DNA of 64,000 nt from Chaetoceros tenuissimus (lineage: Eukaryota > Bacillariophyta > Thalassiosirophyceae > Chaetocerotales > Chaetocerotaceae): assembly GCA_021927905.1 (NCBI GenBank), contig BLLK01000062.1, positions 930,001-994,000 of the forward strand. Direction: 5' to 3'. The position numbers and the translations under genes are program-made. The number at the start of each line of letters is the position of its first letter. Within the stretch, counting starts at the first letter, position 1. The notes below the pieces were generated by a model. The model saw only the letters and a program-made list of their open reading frames with translations, was not told where the DNA came from and did not search any database. Positions 53,864-64,000 of the stretch are shown here, one piece after another.

Positions 53864-56800
53864 TTAATTATTTATAATATTGCTCAATCTTGAGTGATCC
53901 CCATTATTCTTCGAAATAAGTATCGGATAGTACTCATTACATTCGTTATCTCCTTTATGAGAAGAAGAATAAGAATTCAATTCAGATTTGTCACTCTCTG
54001 ATCGTACACTGTTGAGGTCCACACTTGACACTGATTTCCTTGAAGAGCTGACAAATTTTCGCTTGACCAGATCAAATGGTTTATGAGAGAATGTCGAGGC
54101 TGTATTCGAGAGCAAGGCTCCACCTAGAGAGAATTTTTTGCTCTCTTGCAAGTATTTCTTCCTTCTTGCTATGTATAAACTTACAAGGATCGGCAACATT
54201 AAATATGCAATTCTTGACGGGGTCAAAAATCCAAAGTAGGCAGGGGTGATTTTTGCATAGTGGAGTGGATGTGGGTAAGGGTCCTATAGAATAGATAATT
54301 AGAACTTTGTTGGAAAACAATGATGTAACACTAAATAAAGCCAAAGACTTACCAACTCATGGTCATATACGCTTGATCCACCAACCTCTGTTTTAATGGT
54401 CCAAGATGAAAATACAATGCTTTCCTTCACGTATTGCTCGTTCTGCATCAATGCTGTAAATGCTGTCATCTCATTCTGTTCTATTTGTTGGTGATACTTC
54501 TCAAGAGAATTTCCCATGTTCTGCATGAATTCACTGTCTTTCAAGACAAAATGAATCTTATGAGCTCTCTGCGCCAAGTTAAAAACATCAGAATTCTTAC
54601 ACTCAGAAAGCCTCCCAGTATCTGCTCTTCTTTGCATCATAGAGGTGATTTTACTTGCACCGACAGTTTTGAGTGCAGGCAACGTGGCCTTTTCATTGTA
54701 CATGTGTACTTCCATCACTAGCTTGGAACCTAGGATTTGCGACATATTCTCATGGGCAGAGCCACTGATATCCAGAATATCCTGATACCAAGGACTGATC
54801 ATAAGTATTTCTACATCTGAGGGCTGAAATAGGTTTTCACCATTCTGATCCTTAACTGCATCAGAAAATGCTTCTATGATGATTCTCTCTGAATTTTTGT
54901 TCCAGGCAGTATGATCTACTCCGCGGAATGCCAAAATGATGTGAACAACAAATGGAATTAAACACGGATCCGAAATACCACAAAATTCAGTATGGCATTC
55001 TCGTTGCTCACGTGTAGAAATATCCTCGTAACATTTACCATCAGACATACGTGAAGAGCTCACTTTTGATTGGTGACAGGTTTCAAGGCAAGCGCCCCAC
55101 TCTCCCTTGGGACATTGATTGGGAGACCCATCTTGACTAGTGGGTTCAGGCTGCGGCTCAACTGGAGCAGCGTATCTACATGCTATTTGGCATTTTTGCT
55201 TTGAAGTGCACAATCCTGCATTGTCACACGTAACTTCTATGCCATCTAAAGAATTGCCAGGTATCATCTTTCTTCTCACTACATCTTGACAACTCATCCC
55301 ACGATCAGTACCAGGATATTCAACAACCATAGCCCATTCTTCATAACCTGACAGTATTTCATCTGGATTGTCTCTTGTACAAATTGATGTGTCAACTGTA
55401 GATAAACATGATTTTGTGACAACTGGATTCTGAAATATACAATCAGCACCTCGTGCATCAGTACCTTCCGACACTAAACCTTGTCTATTCTCCCGCGTAT
55501 CATTTACCTTGCAACTACTTTCTGCGAAACCTATTCGCCCATAATCCCAATCAAATACAACATCGTGTCCTTGGAGAGTATTTGCTCCCAACACTCCTCC
55601 CCGACTCTATCCGAGTTACAGTTAGACAAATGAGAAAAATTGGAACATATTAGGCAACATCAAGTTATTTCTCACCTCCGTGAAGTAAAATCTCGAAGTA
55701 TAAACATTTTTTGAAGGACTGTATTCCATGTAATGAGTGGCAGGCACTGCTATCAGCACATCTGATGGATTTGTTCGGTCTAATTTGCTTCCAACTAAAC
55801 CCACAATATTGTCTGGCACCCCGAATGATTTCTCACCATTATCAAAAGGCAGCAACTGAATCAGAATTGTTGGTAGCTTAGCCAACTGTTCCCTTGTCAA
55901 TTTGACAGGCTGGTTTGTATACTGCTTACCAGTGACTTTTTTCCACGCTTCTTGGAAAGGCTTAGCAAGGCTTTTATGGAGATATGTATCAGTAGTTCCG
56001 CTATCTAGAATGACTCCTTTACCGCTGTTAATACTAAATAAATCAGCTGTTATCGGGATGATGTTTTCATGATCATCAATCTTAGCACTATTTCCCCCAT
56101 TTGGCCTCAGATACAATTTCTTCACGTAGACAGTAAACCAACCTGTTCGTGCCAGATTTCGGGCCCAAACCATTGGAGTTGAATGAAGCCTCCTATCAAC
56201 ACCTCCTAACGTCATTGCACCAGCACTAATCCCCTTCTTACTGACAACCATCTCTGTTCTGAAACAGAGACCGAACATTCTATTACTCAATTTCCCTTGA
56301 TTATACATGGCTCTTGGAAGCGTTGCATCATGTTGAGATAAACCCATAATACCATCAGCAAGTTGGGAAACAAAGAGCCCGCTAGAAAAAGTTTGACATC
56401 CAAATGTAAAATTTATTGCGTAACGCTTTGCTATGGGATCAGCAGCAGAAAAAACATCTTTGCCTCCAACAAAAACCTGGTCCTGCACTTGAAAAGCCTT
56501 CCAAGAACTTAAAAAAAGTGAGCGTCAGATTTTTGCCAAAACCAGCCAAATTCATTCCATCTTTTCTTACCTCCCTTCTGTGTAGGCTTGTTGGAATACA
56601 CATCCTTCAGGCTCTCCAATAAATGATGTAGATGGAGACGTGTTTTCGTTCATATCTTGCTTCTTCATAGAAAAGATTGATAAAATGTTTCCTTGATCTC
56701 CATCATCTGACCCAATATTTAAAGTTTCACATTTAGCACCCCACATACATTCTCTGCATGTTAAAGTATGAAATGTTTTGCTCATTTCAGGATCAAAGTA

Positions 56801-57517
56801 TTTGTCCGTGTGATGTTTCTCTCCACATCTTTTACATCCCCGACATGGAAATGCTGTGTGATGAGAACCCGTATCTACAATCAGTGTTTTCCGCTGTGGT
56901 GTATCTGAACCAACCCATAGTGTCACATAATGAGTTCCATATCCCTGAGCTAATGGTACAGAATGAAATTCACTATAAAGACCCCCATCAAGAGATCCTG
57001 CACCACCACCACCACCACCACCAAATGCAGGAATCTCATCTCTCCATTGTTGTAATTTTCTATGCGAATGAACTATTTCTGCATCATTAGTTTCTTCTTC
57101 ATATTGCTCATATCGACTTTTATGCCGTATCTTGTTCAGATCCTTGACCTTTTCATTATGTTCTTGTATTAATCTTCTCATTTGCTCCGAATAAGTATTG
57201 TTGATTTCAATTTCTGTCATGGAAGCATACACACCACTAAGAGACTCCAAATCCTGTAACAGCATAGATGCTTCTATACTGTTGAATTTATCATTTTCAT
57301 TCTCTCCACTTTCATTGTCATCCAAGAGTCTACGCCTCCTTACATTATTGTCATTAGATTTGGTGTTGTAGTGCAATTGTTCTCTGTGAAGAAGAGCAAG
57401 AGAGGGTTCAAGATCCAGAGATATTATTCCTGCAGCGTGCGAAGTTGGAAGCCACACTGAGAAGTAAAGCGTAAGGCATATAAGTGGGTACTTCATGTTC
57501 AATATGTTTTGATGCAT
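53864..57517 (-). CDS. Membrane-anchored pepsin-type aspartyl protease with TSP1-like module
   Basis: Four exons: 57517-56571, 56507-55676, 55606-54353 and 54283-53864; 1,150 residues, about three times a simple pepsin. A signal peptide starts at MKYPLICLTLYF (57496) or slightly earlier. A long propeptide-like region with RRRR precedes a Gly-rich run and the catalytic domain (about 183-600), with active sites DTGS at 215-218 and DSGT at 484-487. A Cys-rich insert, CRGCKRCGE and CRECMWGAKC, follows the first site. After the protease come Cys-rich segments and a thrombospondin-1-like WGACLETC, then a roughly 200-residue unknown domain, one membrane helix at about 1030-1050 and a Ser-rich cytosolic tail. 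It is probably a surface or secretory-pathway sheddase-like enzyme. Confidence 0.9.
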
Positions 57518-57877
57518 TTCCTCAAAGGATTGTAAAGAATGAATGAAGTTATGTTTGTTCTTCGGCGATACTACTACTTATGCATTCCGTTTGGATGGTG
57601 GTCACATCCCAGTGCTTCTAAATACGCTTCTACTACGAGTAGTCTTGTCTTTGAGTCATTGTCGCGTTTCTCCGAAATATTTTTCTCCGAGTCTACTACC
57701 GTATCAAAAAAGAGGTTTTGAGGCCTTCGATCAATATTTATTTGACGGGATTCACACAAAATTTCAAATTCAAAAAAAAACGCCTGCGCGTCAACAAGTC
57801 CTTTCCTTTACCTTCACTAGACAAGGTATCGAAAGTACTCATACATTCATTCCACAAAACATAAGAATCCAGCTACC
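57518..57877. other. Divergent upstream region of protease and WW gene
   Basis: A 360-bp gap between two start codons; it presumably holds both promoters. No other feature is recognised. Confidence 0.5.
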
Positions 57878-60115
57878 ATGGCAGAAGGAAGAATGAACCC
57901 ACCGCCTCCGCGCACCCAACCACCTCCTCCAGTGTTCTCTCCTCCAGTGAACTCCTACAGGTCAGCTAGAAGAGAAGAATTGGATGCTCTCCGTCAGAAA
58001 GGTCTAACAAAGATCTTTAACAAGCACTTCACTTCTGTGGCTGATAAGATCCGACAAGAGCGTGAAGCTGCAGAGCTTGCACTTGCTGAGATTATCAAGC
58101 GCAAAGCAGAATTAGCTGCGAATCCAAAGAGTTTCAAGGAGGGCGGCCTGACACTCACTCAGTTGGACAAGCTCCACATGGAGCTTCAAAAAAGAAAGAA
58201 TGAAGTACAGAGAAAAGAGAGAGAAACTCAAGAATTGTACAAGAGATACTGCAGCCAATATGGCGAAAACGAACATGACTTTGCCGATGTAGCAAACTGG
58301 AAGAATGCTACTGAGATTATTGGTCAACATGACTACAATCCAGCTGATCTTGTTCGCCAGCAAGATCTGACTTCTAGAAAAACTACTGGAGAAAATGGTA
58401 GTACTGATGGCGTAAATGTTAACAAGCTTACTGCAAATATTGAAGAGAAAGAGAATCAGCAGCTTATTCTACCTTCATCCAACACAGATGTTGGTAAACT
58501 ATCCAATCAAGGTCCATCCCAATCAGATAGTACTCCAGATGCTATCGCACCATCTGCGAAGCTGACACCAACAAAGCTACAACTTAATTCTAGTGGCTTG
58601 GATCAAACTGCTGCGTCTACTCCTTCACCATCTCCTGTAGAGATAAAAGACTCACCATCTGTGTTTGGAGCAGCGTCAGTTATGGATCGTTCTCTTTACT
58701 TTGCTAGATTTCATGATGATGATGATGATTCTGCAGTATCGGGACTTACTGATATTGATGGTGCAACTGTGGCAGAAGCTGAATGGAAGTTAACAGAATT
58801 CCTAAGAACCGAGACAGAAAATATCAAGAAAATGTTAACCAAAGAGCCAGAATTCAGCCCTGTGCACGAAGACGACAATTACAGCATCTTTACCTACAAT
58901 CGCTCTCTTGTGAGCGGAGAGAGCGACCGCGTCGGTAAAGCTGCGAGAGAGGCAGAAGAAATGGTTGCTAAAATGGCAGAAGCAACTGCATGGATGAATG
59001 ATCCTACTCTGTTGGAAGAGGATTCTGACTCCGAAGATGAAGAGGAAAAGCCTGAATGGGTTGCATTTTGGAGTGAGGATCACAAAAGAGAATACTTCTA
59101 CAACACTGTTACTCACCAGACTTGTTGGACAAAACCTCAAAGTGTTGAAATCGACTTTTCTCATGCAATTGAGCAGAAGAAATCTAAAAAGTCTAGCAGC
59201 AACAATAGCGTCCATAGCCATTCCAAGTCACAAGCATCATCTACAGAGAAAGATTCAACTTCTGTCAAACGCAATGTCCACTTTGACAGTCCTGCAAAGT
59301 CAACAATTTCAAAGATTGAGTCTCCTCTCTCTGATGAAAAAGTAGCTGTGAAAGACTTTACAAAGAAGGGGCCATCCCCAGAAGCATTGCATCTATCAAG
59401 GTCAACAAACAATCACATGATCAAGTCGTTCCAAGACGATTCAGGCAGTGCCATGTCTCCAAGTATCAACTCAATGGGTACTTCTAGCGTTCGCAGCACA
59501 ACTAAGACATCAAAGGTGATACAATATAGAAGAAAAAGAGCAAGAATTGCAAAGAGAAATAGACGCATCGCCATTGTGTCAGTTGCTGTTGCAGTCTTTG
59601 CATTTATCATTTTAAAGAACCAATGGTTCTCATCGTCTCCTGCACAAACCTCTTCCCCAGAGATCGACGAAGCTAAAAGAGAAGCTGAAGCTACAAAGAA
59701 ATTAGAACTTGCCAAGAAACTCGCTGCTGCAGAAGCTGCCAAAGCTGAACGCAAGCGAATCCTTGAAGAGCAGCGAAAAGAACAAGAACTAAGGATTGCT
59801 CAAGAGAAAAAGAAGGCCGAGGAGGCACGACTTGCCGAAGATGCACGAAAAGCGGCCGAAGAGAAGAAGCTGAAGGAGCAACAAGAGCAGCAGAGAAAAT
59901 TCAAGGAACAAGAAGACAAGAAACGTCAAGAAGAGCTCCAGATAATGATGAGACTAGAAGAAGAAGCAATGCAGCTTCAACTTCAAGAAGACATGAAGAG
60001 ACCATGGGCTTGCAATATTCCATTTACCTACATCATGTCCAGAAAATGCTGGAAAGTTTCTAAGTTGAACCCTATTTATGATGTGAAGTATATTACAGAT
60101 GCAATGATGGAGTAA
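57878..60115 (+). CDS. WW-domain protein with a membrane helix and coiled coil
   Basis: Single exon, 745 residues; the ATG sits in CCATGG. Pro-rich start, then a helical region (about 28-150). A long Ser-rich middle follows, and a WW domain at about 390-424 (EWVAFW, EYFYN, TCWTKP). A basic stretch (RRKRARIAKRNRR) leads directly into a membrane segment at about 565-585 (IAIVSVAVAVFAFII). An Ala/Glu/Lys coiled coil of about 110 residues follows. The last 40 residues are not low-complexity: RPWACNIPFTYI, CWKVSKLNP, YITDAMME. The positive-inside rule puts the WW domain in the cytosol. WW domains bind Pro-rich ligands; the partner is unknown. Confidence 0.83.
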   Translation: MAEGRMNPPPPRTQPPPPVFSPPVNSYRSARREELDALRQKGLTKIFNKHFTSVADKIRQEREAAELALAEIIKRKAELAANPKSFKEGGLTLTQLDKLHMELQKRKNEVQRKERETQELYKRYCSQYGENEHDFADVANWKNATEIIGQHDYNPADLVRQQDLTSRKTTGENGSTDGVNVNKLTANIEEKENQQLILPSSNTDVGKLSNQGPSQSDSTPDAIAPSAKLTPTKLQLNSSGLDQTAASTPSPSPVEIKDSPSVFGAASVMDRSLYFARFHDDDDDSAVSGLTDIDGATVAEAEWKLTEFLRTETENIKKMLTKEPEFSPVHEDDNYSIFTYNRSLVSGESDRVGKAAREAEEMVAKMAEATAWMNDPTLLEEDSDSEDEEEKPEWVAFWSEDHKREYFYNTVTHQTCWTKPQSVEIDFSHAIEQKKSKKSSSNNSVHSHSKSQASSTEKDSTSVKRNVHFDSPAKSTISKIESPLSDEKVAVKDFTKKGPSPEALHLSRSTNNHMIKSFQDDSGSAMSPSINSMGTSSVRSTTKTSKVIQYRRKRARIAKRNRRIAIVSVAVAVFAFIILKNQWFSSSPAQTSSPEIDEAKREAEATKKLELAKKLAAAEAAKAERKRILEEQRKEQELRIAQEKKKAEEARLAEDARKAAEEKKLKEQQEQQRKFKEQEDKKRQEELQIMMRLEEEAMQLQLQEDMKRPWACNIPFTYIMSRKCWKVSKLNPIYDVKYITDAMME

Positions 60116-60587
60116 AAAGCACTTTGAACAAAATATTTCTTGGTTGCCAATGACGTAGAAAATAGAAAAATGTATTGAGGTGTACTTGGAGTATCCCTGT
60201 GGTGTAGAATTAATTTTCAGGAACTCCTCCCTCTGAGATATTATGCCATGGACTGAATTGTAAATTGAATAAATTGCTATCGAATAAAATAACCAATAGA
60301 ATTTAGAACCGATGCATCTTCAACGAAAAGAAAAAATGAAAATGATTTCAGGGTTCTCATCGGAAAGATTCAAAAATAGAATCCGTCTGTCCGTCGTCCG
60401 TAAGATACTTCAACAGCCAATGTTGCAAGATTGAGGCCAAGGCACAGTTCTCAAGTGATGTGTTCGTCTCCTTGCGCGATAAGTTTACGTAATAACGAAC
60501 AAAATAGAAATCCATCGTTATAGCATTTGTACCGTTCTAATTCACTGCATAGGAAACTGTCAATAAATACTCAAAACGCAAATTAAA
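60116..60587. other. Intergenic
   Basis: 472 bp between co-directional genes, AT-rich, with AATAAA-like sequences near 60270-60290. No gene is seen. Confidence 0.5.
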
Positions 60588-61259
60588 ATGAAAGTTAGAT
60601 CTATAGTACTCGCAGCAGCTCTTACAAGCAGCGCTACCGCATTCACTGTTGCTCCAGCAACCAGAGCATTTGCTCCAACTCCACTTTTTGCAGAGGAGGC
60701 AGATGCTGCTCCAGAAGAATCAACTGGAGGAGCTCTCGTTCCAATCAAGGAGGAAACAATTGAATTCACCGCTGGACTTATTGGAGGAGCAGTTGGTTTT
60801 GCAGTAGGAGGACCAATCCTTGGAGCAATCACTGCTGCAGCTGCTAACTACGCATCCAAGACAGACCAAGAAGTTGGTGAAATCGTTCAGTCTGTATCTA
60901 AGACCTCCATCGAAGTATACAACTACCTTGCTACACTTGATGCTAAGTACGAACTCCTCAACAACGCTAAGAAAAGCCTTAGTGACTCCCTTGAGAAGAT
61001 CAAGAAGGCGGACAACGTCGACCCAGAAACTGTCAAGAAGGTTGAGGATGCTCTAGCAAGCACTACTTCTAAAATCAAGGAGATCAATGAAGAATATGAT
61101 CTTGTAGGAGCTGGAAGCACTGCGTTTGGCGTTGTAGGAGATCTTGTTGAGAGAGCAGTAAAGCAAGCTGGAGTTATCAACGAGGAATACAAGCTCACCC
61201 AAAAGGCTAAGGATGCTCTTTCGCAAGCTGTAGAGAAGGCAAAGGAGGCGAACAAGTAA
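60588..61259 (+). CDS. Small plastid-leader protein of unknown function
   Basis: Single exon, 223 residues. A signal peptide (VLAAALTSSATA) is followed by FTVAPATRAFAP, giving two candidate AF/AFAP cleavage points, then LFAEEADAAPEE. The mature part starts with a Gly/Ala-rich hydrophobic segment (about 62-88; GLIGGAVGFAVGGPILGAI), which could be one membrane hairpin. The rest is an Ala/Lys/Glu amphipathic helix in which KYELLNNAKKSL, EEYDLVGAG and EEYKLTQKAKDAL look like a degenerate internal repeat. Codon bias is strong and like psbU, suggesting abundance. I know no named family; a role at thylakoid or plastid membranes is inference. Confidence 0.82.
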   Translation: MKVRSIVLAAALTSSATAFTVAPATRAFAPTPLFAEEADAAPEESTGGALVPIKEETIEFTAGLIGGAVGFAVGGPILGAITAAAANYASKTDQEVGEIVQSVSKTSIEVYNYLATLDAKYELLNNAKKSLSDSLEKIKKADNVDPETVKKVEDALASTTSKIKEINEEYDLVGAGSTAFGVVGDLVERAVKQAGVINEEYKLTQKAKDALSQAVEKAKEANK

Positions 61260-61867
61260 ACAGATTTCTCCACATCTCATTTCATCGATATCCACTCCCC
61301 ACCCAAGAATCTAACAGCATATGTTGTACCAAAATAACACCTCCATGGGAAGATGGAGGCCAAATAATATCATCTTCGTTTTCTAACAATAGACATGTTC
61401 AAAGCAGAACAAAAAGAACGCACTAACACATATAGCTATGTTCGAATAATCTAATTTTTTATTTAATAGAAATCTAGCTACTTAGAGAAAACATAATTCA
61501 CCTATCTTCTTCATAGGTCCAATGAAATCTCTGGCCGACACTTGCTTAGACTTGATTCATGCAGAAGTTTTCCTTCTCGTAGAATTTTATCCTACACTTA
61601 CTATGTAACACATTTCGAACGTCGATCAGAAACTTTACGATCTATTTCATCGTAGAAAGAGTTTACGAGTACAGCCAATCAATCGCGTTGTTACCCCATG
61701 CATGCAAAACTTCTTACTGTGCAAATGAAAGTATCCGTTCTACTCATCCATACTATCGAAGAAGAAAATATTTTCAGTCAACAGATACCTTGCAAGAAAT
61801 ATAAAACTATTGAATTTATATTATAATTATAGAGATCAGTATAACTAATAAGGGTTTATATAGATCC
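61260..61867. other. Convergent intergenic gap
   Basis: 608 bp between two gene 3' ends. AT-rich; no coding or RNA feature is recognised. Confidence 0.5.
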
Positions 61868-63485
61868 CTACCTATCATCGCCCGGGAGAGGAAATGTCTT
61901 TGAGATATCCAGTGTTCTATACCAAGAAAAAGGGATAGTGGCAAGTTTCTCCCACTTGCTTACATACGCTCTTTTTGTCAAACAGTCATACCCATTTTCT
62001 TCAATCTTGTCTAAAATCTTGCCGTAGCAATCGAGCGAACTTTGCACTGGTAGTCTACTTTCCGGAGACAGCATAGGGACACCTCGCAATGCGCGGTCGT
62101 AATACATTCGAGCTCTCTCAATCTGAAATTTCATCATTTTCACAAAGTTCTCGTCCATTCTCTGAGCAAAGATTTGCTCTTCAGTTACTCCAAATCTTTC
62201 CATATCTTCACGAGGAAGGTAGACGCGTCCACGTTTCACTGCATCTTCACCAACATCACGAAGGATATTGGTGAGTTGAAAAGCAACTCCTAGCGAAAGG
62301 GCAGGCTCCCTAAACGAGAGAAACAAAGAGTATATTGTTAGAAGCTACATGGTTGATTTGGAAACTACGGTGAAAAATCAGATGTACTTACTTCGCTTCT
62401 TCTTCCGTGTATCCAGGTGCACAGCCAAACACTGGCATACTCATCAAACCCACAGTACCTGCCACCCTATAACAATAGAGATGTAACTCTTCAAATGTTT
62501 CATACCTATCTTGTCCCAAGTCAGGGATATCCATTAACATTCCTCTCACCATATCTGTGAATGGTTCGATTGGAAGATTTGGATATTTGATTTTACAATC
62601 CAATAGAGGTAAGTCTAGCACATCTTCAACTATTCCATATTTGAAAAGATTTTCTAATCTCACTTCCCATGCAGATAAGTCAGTCAGCATACCCACATCT
62701 TCGGGTTTACGTGGGGCATCTACAATTTCATCTGTTCTACGACACCATACATAAACTGCCCAGATTGCTTTTTGCGCAGGTTCAGGTAACAGTTGGGTTC
62801 CTAAGTAGAATGTTTTTGCAAATGCTTCAGTCACAAGACCAGATTCGACGTAGGCTTCTTGTAACAGATTTTGAAGATTGGATTTCTCCTCGGAACTTAA
62901 ATCCTTCTCGGATAAGATCTTTGCATCGGGATGTTCTTGAAAGAGTCCTGCTGGAGCAAGGGATCTCAAGTATGCTCCACACTGCTGTATTTTTGAATAA
63001 TCTTCCGGTTTCACAAACGCTCCAACTTCACGTCCAACCTCTTGTACTACTTCATCATTAATTCCCATCAATCTAGAATTTCCATCTCCAGCAAATCCTA
63101 ATTTCACTACTTCTTCCCCTGCCTCCTGAAGTGACTTGATGTATTCTTCTCTAGCTTGTGAAAGTGCGCGTTCTGCCTTTGAAGACTCATCCTTGATCGA
63201 TCCAAAGTCGATGACAGGTCCATCTTCTAGAATTCTACCTGATGAAAGCTCATTTTCGATTTCTTCCCTAGTTCTGCCAGTTCTATCATCACCTGGTTCA
63301 GATATTGATTGCTCTGTTTCTTCCATAGGTGAAACAGACATGCGTGTCGTGAAAGATTTACCGAAATGGCTACATTCTGTCTTAATTGCAACAGGTGTTT
63401 GCAAACTAAAGCAATTTATTGGAGAGATATTGTGGGAGATCGTCGAGATCAAGAACACCGATATCACAGATTTTGGGTACTTCAT
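61868..63485 (-). CDS. PSY: Phytoene synthase, plastid-targeted
   Basis: Two exons, 63485-62392 and 62309-61868, separated by an 82-nt intron; 511 residues. The enzyme condenses two geranylgeranyl diphosphates to phytoene, the first committed step to carotenoids such as fucoxanthin. The signal peptide ends near INCF, again a diatom plastid motif. The catalytic domain starts near 212. The two Asp-rich motifs are DEIVD at 252-256 and DVGED at 383-387, within LTNILRDVGED and followed by KRGRVYLP. A roughly 170-residue spacer between leader and enzyme is long compared with plant enzymes; GFAGDGNSRLMGIND suggests a conserved lead-in. The intron falls just before the second motif. Confidence 0.96.
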
Positions 63486-64000
63486 TTTTAGAAAATTTTG
63501 ATGCCCAAGTTACATATAATGGAGATCTGATTCTACGAAGTTGATTTAGACACAGTGAAAAATATTTTCACCTTAGCGATGCAGTCAAATATTTTCTTTG
63601 ATGATAATACTTGCTTCAACTTGGAACGATGTGTATCTGGCTTGGAAATCGAACAGAATCAAAAGAAGGTAATTTCCACTGTTGCCATAGCAGTTTCATG
63701 AAACCACGTTGAATGAGGATTGTCCTTCAATCTCATTGGCTGAAACGGAAACAAACTTCAATGTGGTTAGTCTGTCCTTCGACTTCAATTCAAAGCCAAC
63801 AAAAGTGCGTATGTAAAAAACCCGGAAATTGAGATAGCAAAACTCAAAACCTGTTTTATTCAATAGTTGTTTTTGGTCATTACTTTTACCCCTTCTTTCA
63901 AGTAAGTATCCTCTCTTCTTCTCCCAGCCTCTCATCTCCTTTGGCTCTCGCAACAACAACTTGACCTTTTTACTCAAAGGACCGCCAGTTCCTCACAAGT
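63486..64000. other. Upstream region of phytoene synthase to window edge
   Basis: 515 bp. The minus-strand 93-codon frame (63696-63977) has no recognisable content. The last 100 bases are pyrimidine-rich on the plus strand and may be the leader of a gene beyond the edge. No other feature is seen. Confidence 0.45.

Noticed and set aside
1-64000. CRISPR arrays, bacterial operons and phage genes
   Set aside because: The window is eukaryotic with spliced genes; no spaced short palindromic repeats were seen.

Overview
The window reads as nuclear DNA of a diatom, most likely a centric one; the genus is not determinable from the sequence. The basis is as follows. There is a nuclear psbU gene carrying a stramenopile-type two-part plastid leader (an AFAP motif, then a thylakoid signal). 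Several other proteins carry signal-peptide-plus-F leaders. Introns are short GT-AG introns, mostly 62-102 nt. Spliceosome, mRNA-decay and Golgi genes are densely packed on both strands, and a serine/lysine-rich secreted protein is present.

Layout. 1-6190 (minus strand): one uninterrupted reading frame of 2,062 codons that leaves the left edge. It is a non-LTR (LINE-type) retroelement with reverse transcriptase, RNase H, a CCHC knuckle and a very long, unfamiliar C-terminal region with two Cys4 modules. A decayed second copy faces it at about 6235-6750. 6750-13170: gene-poor, AT-rich sequence with small repeats and a roughly 490-bp DNA transposon with about 100-bp inverted ends. 13175-29770: CDC14-type phosphatase, PRP38A, a foldback element, a secreted LRR protein, a UNR/CSDE1-like cold-shock protein, a DED1/DDX3 helicase, and a J-domain/PARP-zinc-finger/double-BRCT protein. 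30055-49536: a plastid-leader coiled-coil protein, psbU, CTNNBL1, a plastid-leader PhyH-family dioxygenase, an Msp1/ATAD1 AAA+ ATPase, a ZNF598/Hel2 ubiquitin ligase, a CNOT3 subunit, YIF1 and an unknown four-helix membrane protein. 49537-53863: accessory region with the 3' end of a LINE, closed by six CCTAAA units and apparently inserted in a decayed copy of the BRCT gene found 24 kb upstream. 53864-64000: a membrane-anchored aspartyl protease, a WW-domain membrane protein, a small plastid-leader protein and phytoene synthase.

How the genes relate. Most are housekeeping: splicing (PRP38A, CTNNBL1), translation and mRNA fate (DED1, CSDE1-like, ZNF598, CNOT3), membrane protein quality control and traffic (ATAD1, YIF1), and plastid function (PsbU, phytoene synthase). 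Neighbours are arranged in tight tail-to-tail pairs (100-300 bp) and head-to-head pairs (about 350-400 bp). No operon-like functional cluster is seen. The most novel material is the giant RT-containing frame, the LINE 3' end with its telomere-like tail, the J-zf-PARP-BRCT2 protein and the SK-rich LRR protein. Exon coordinates were derived by hand from splice consensus plus frame continuity; all multi-exon models sum to whole codons.
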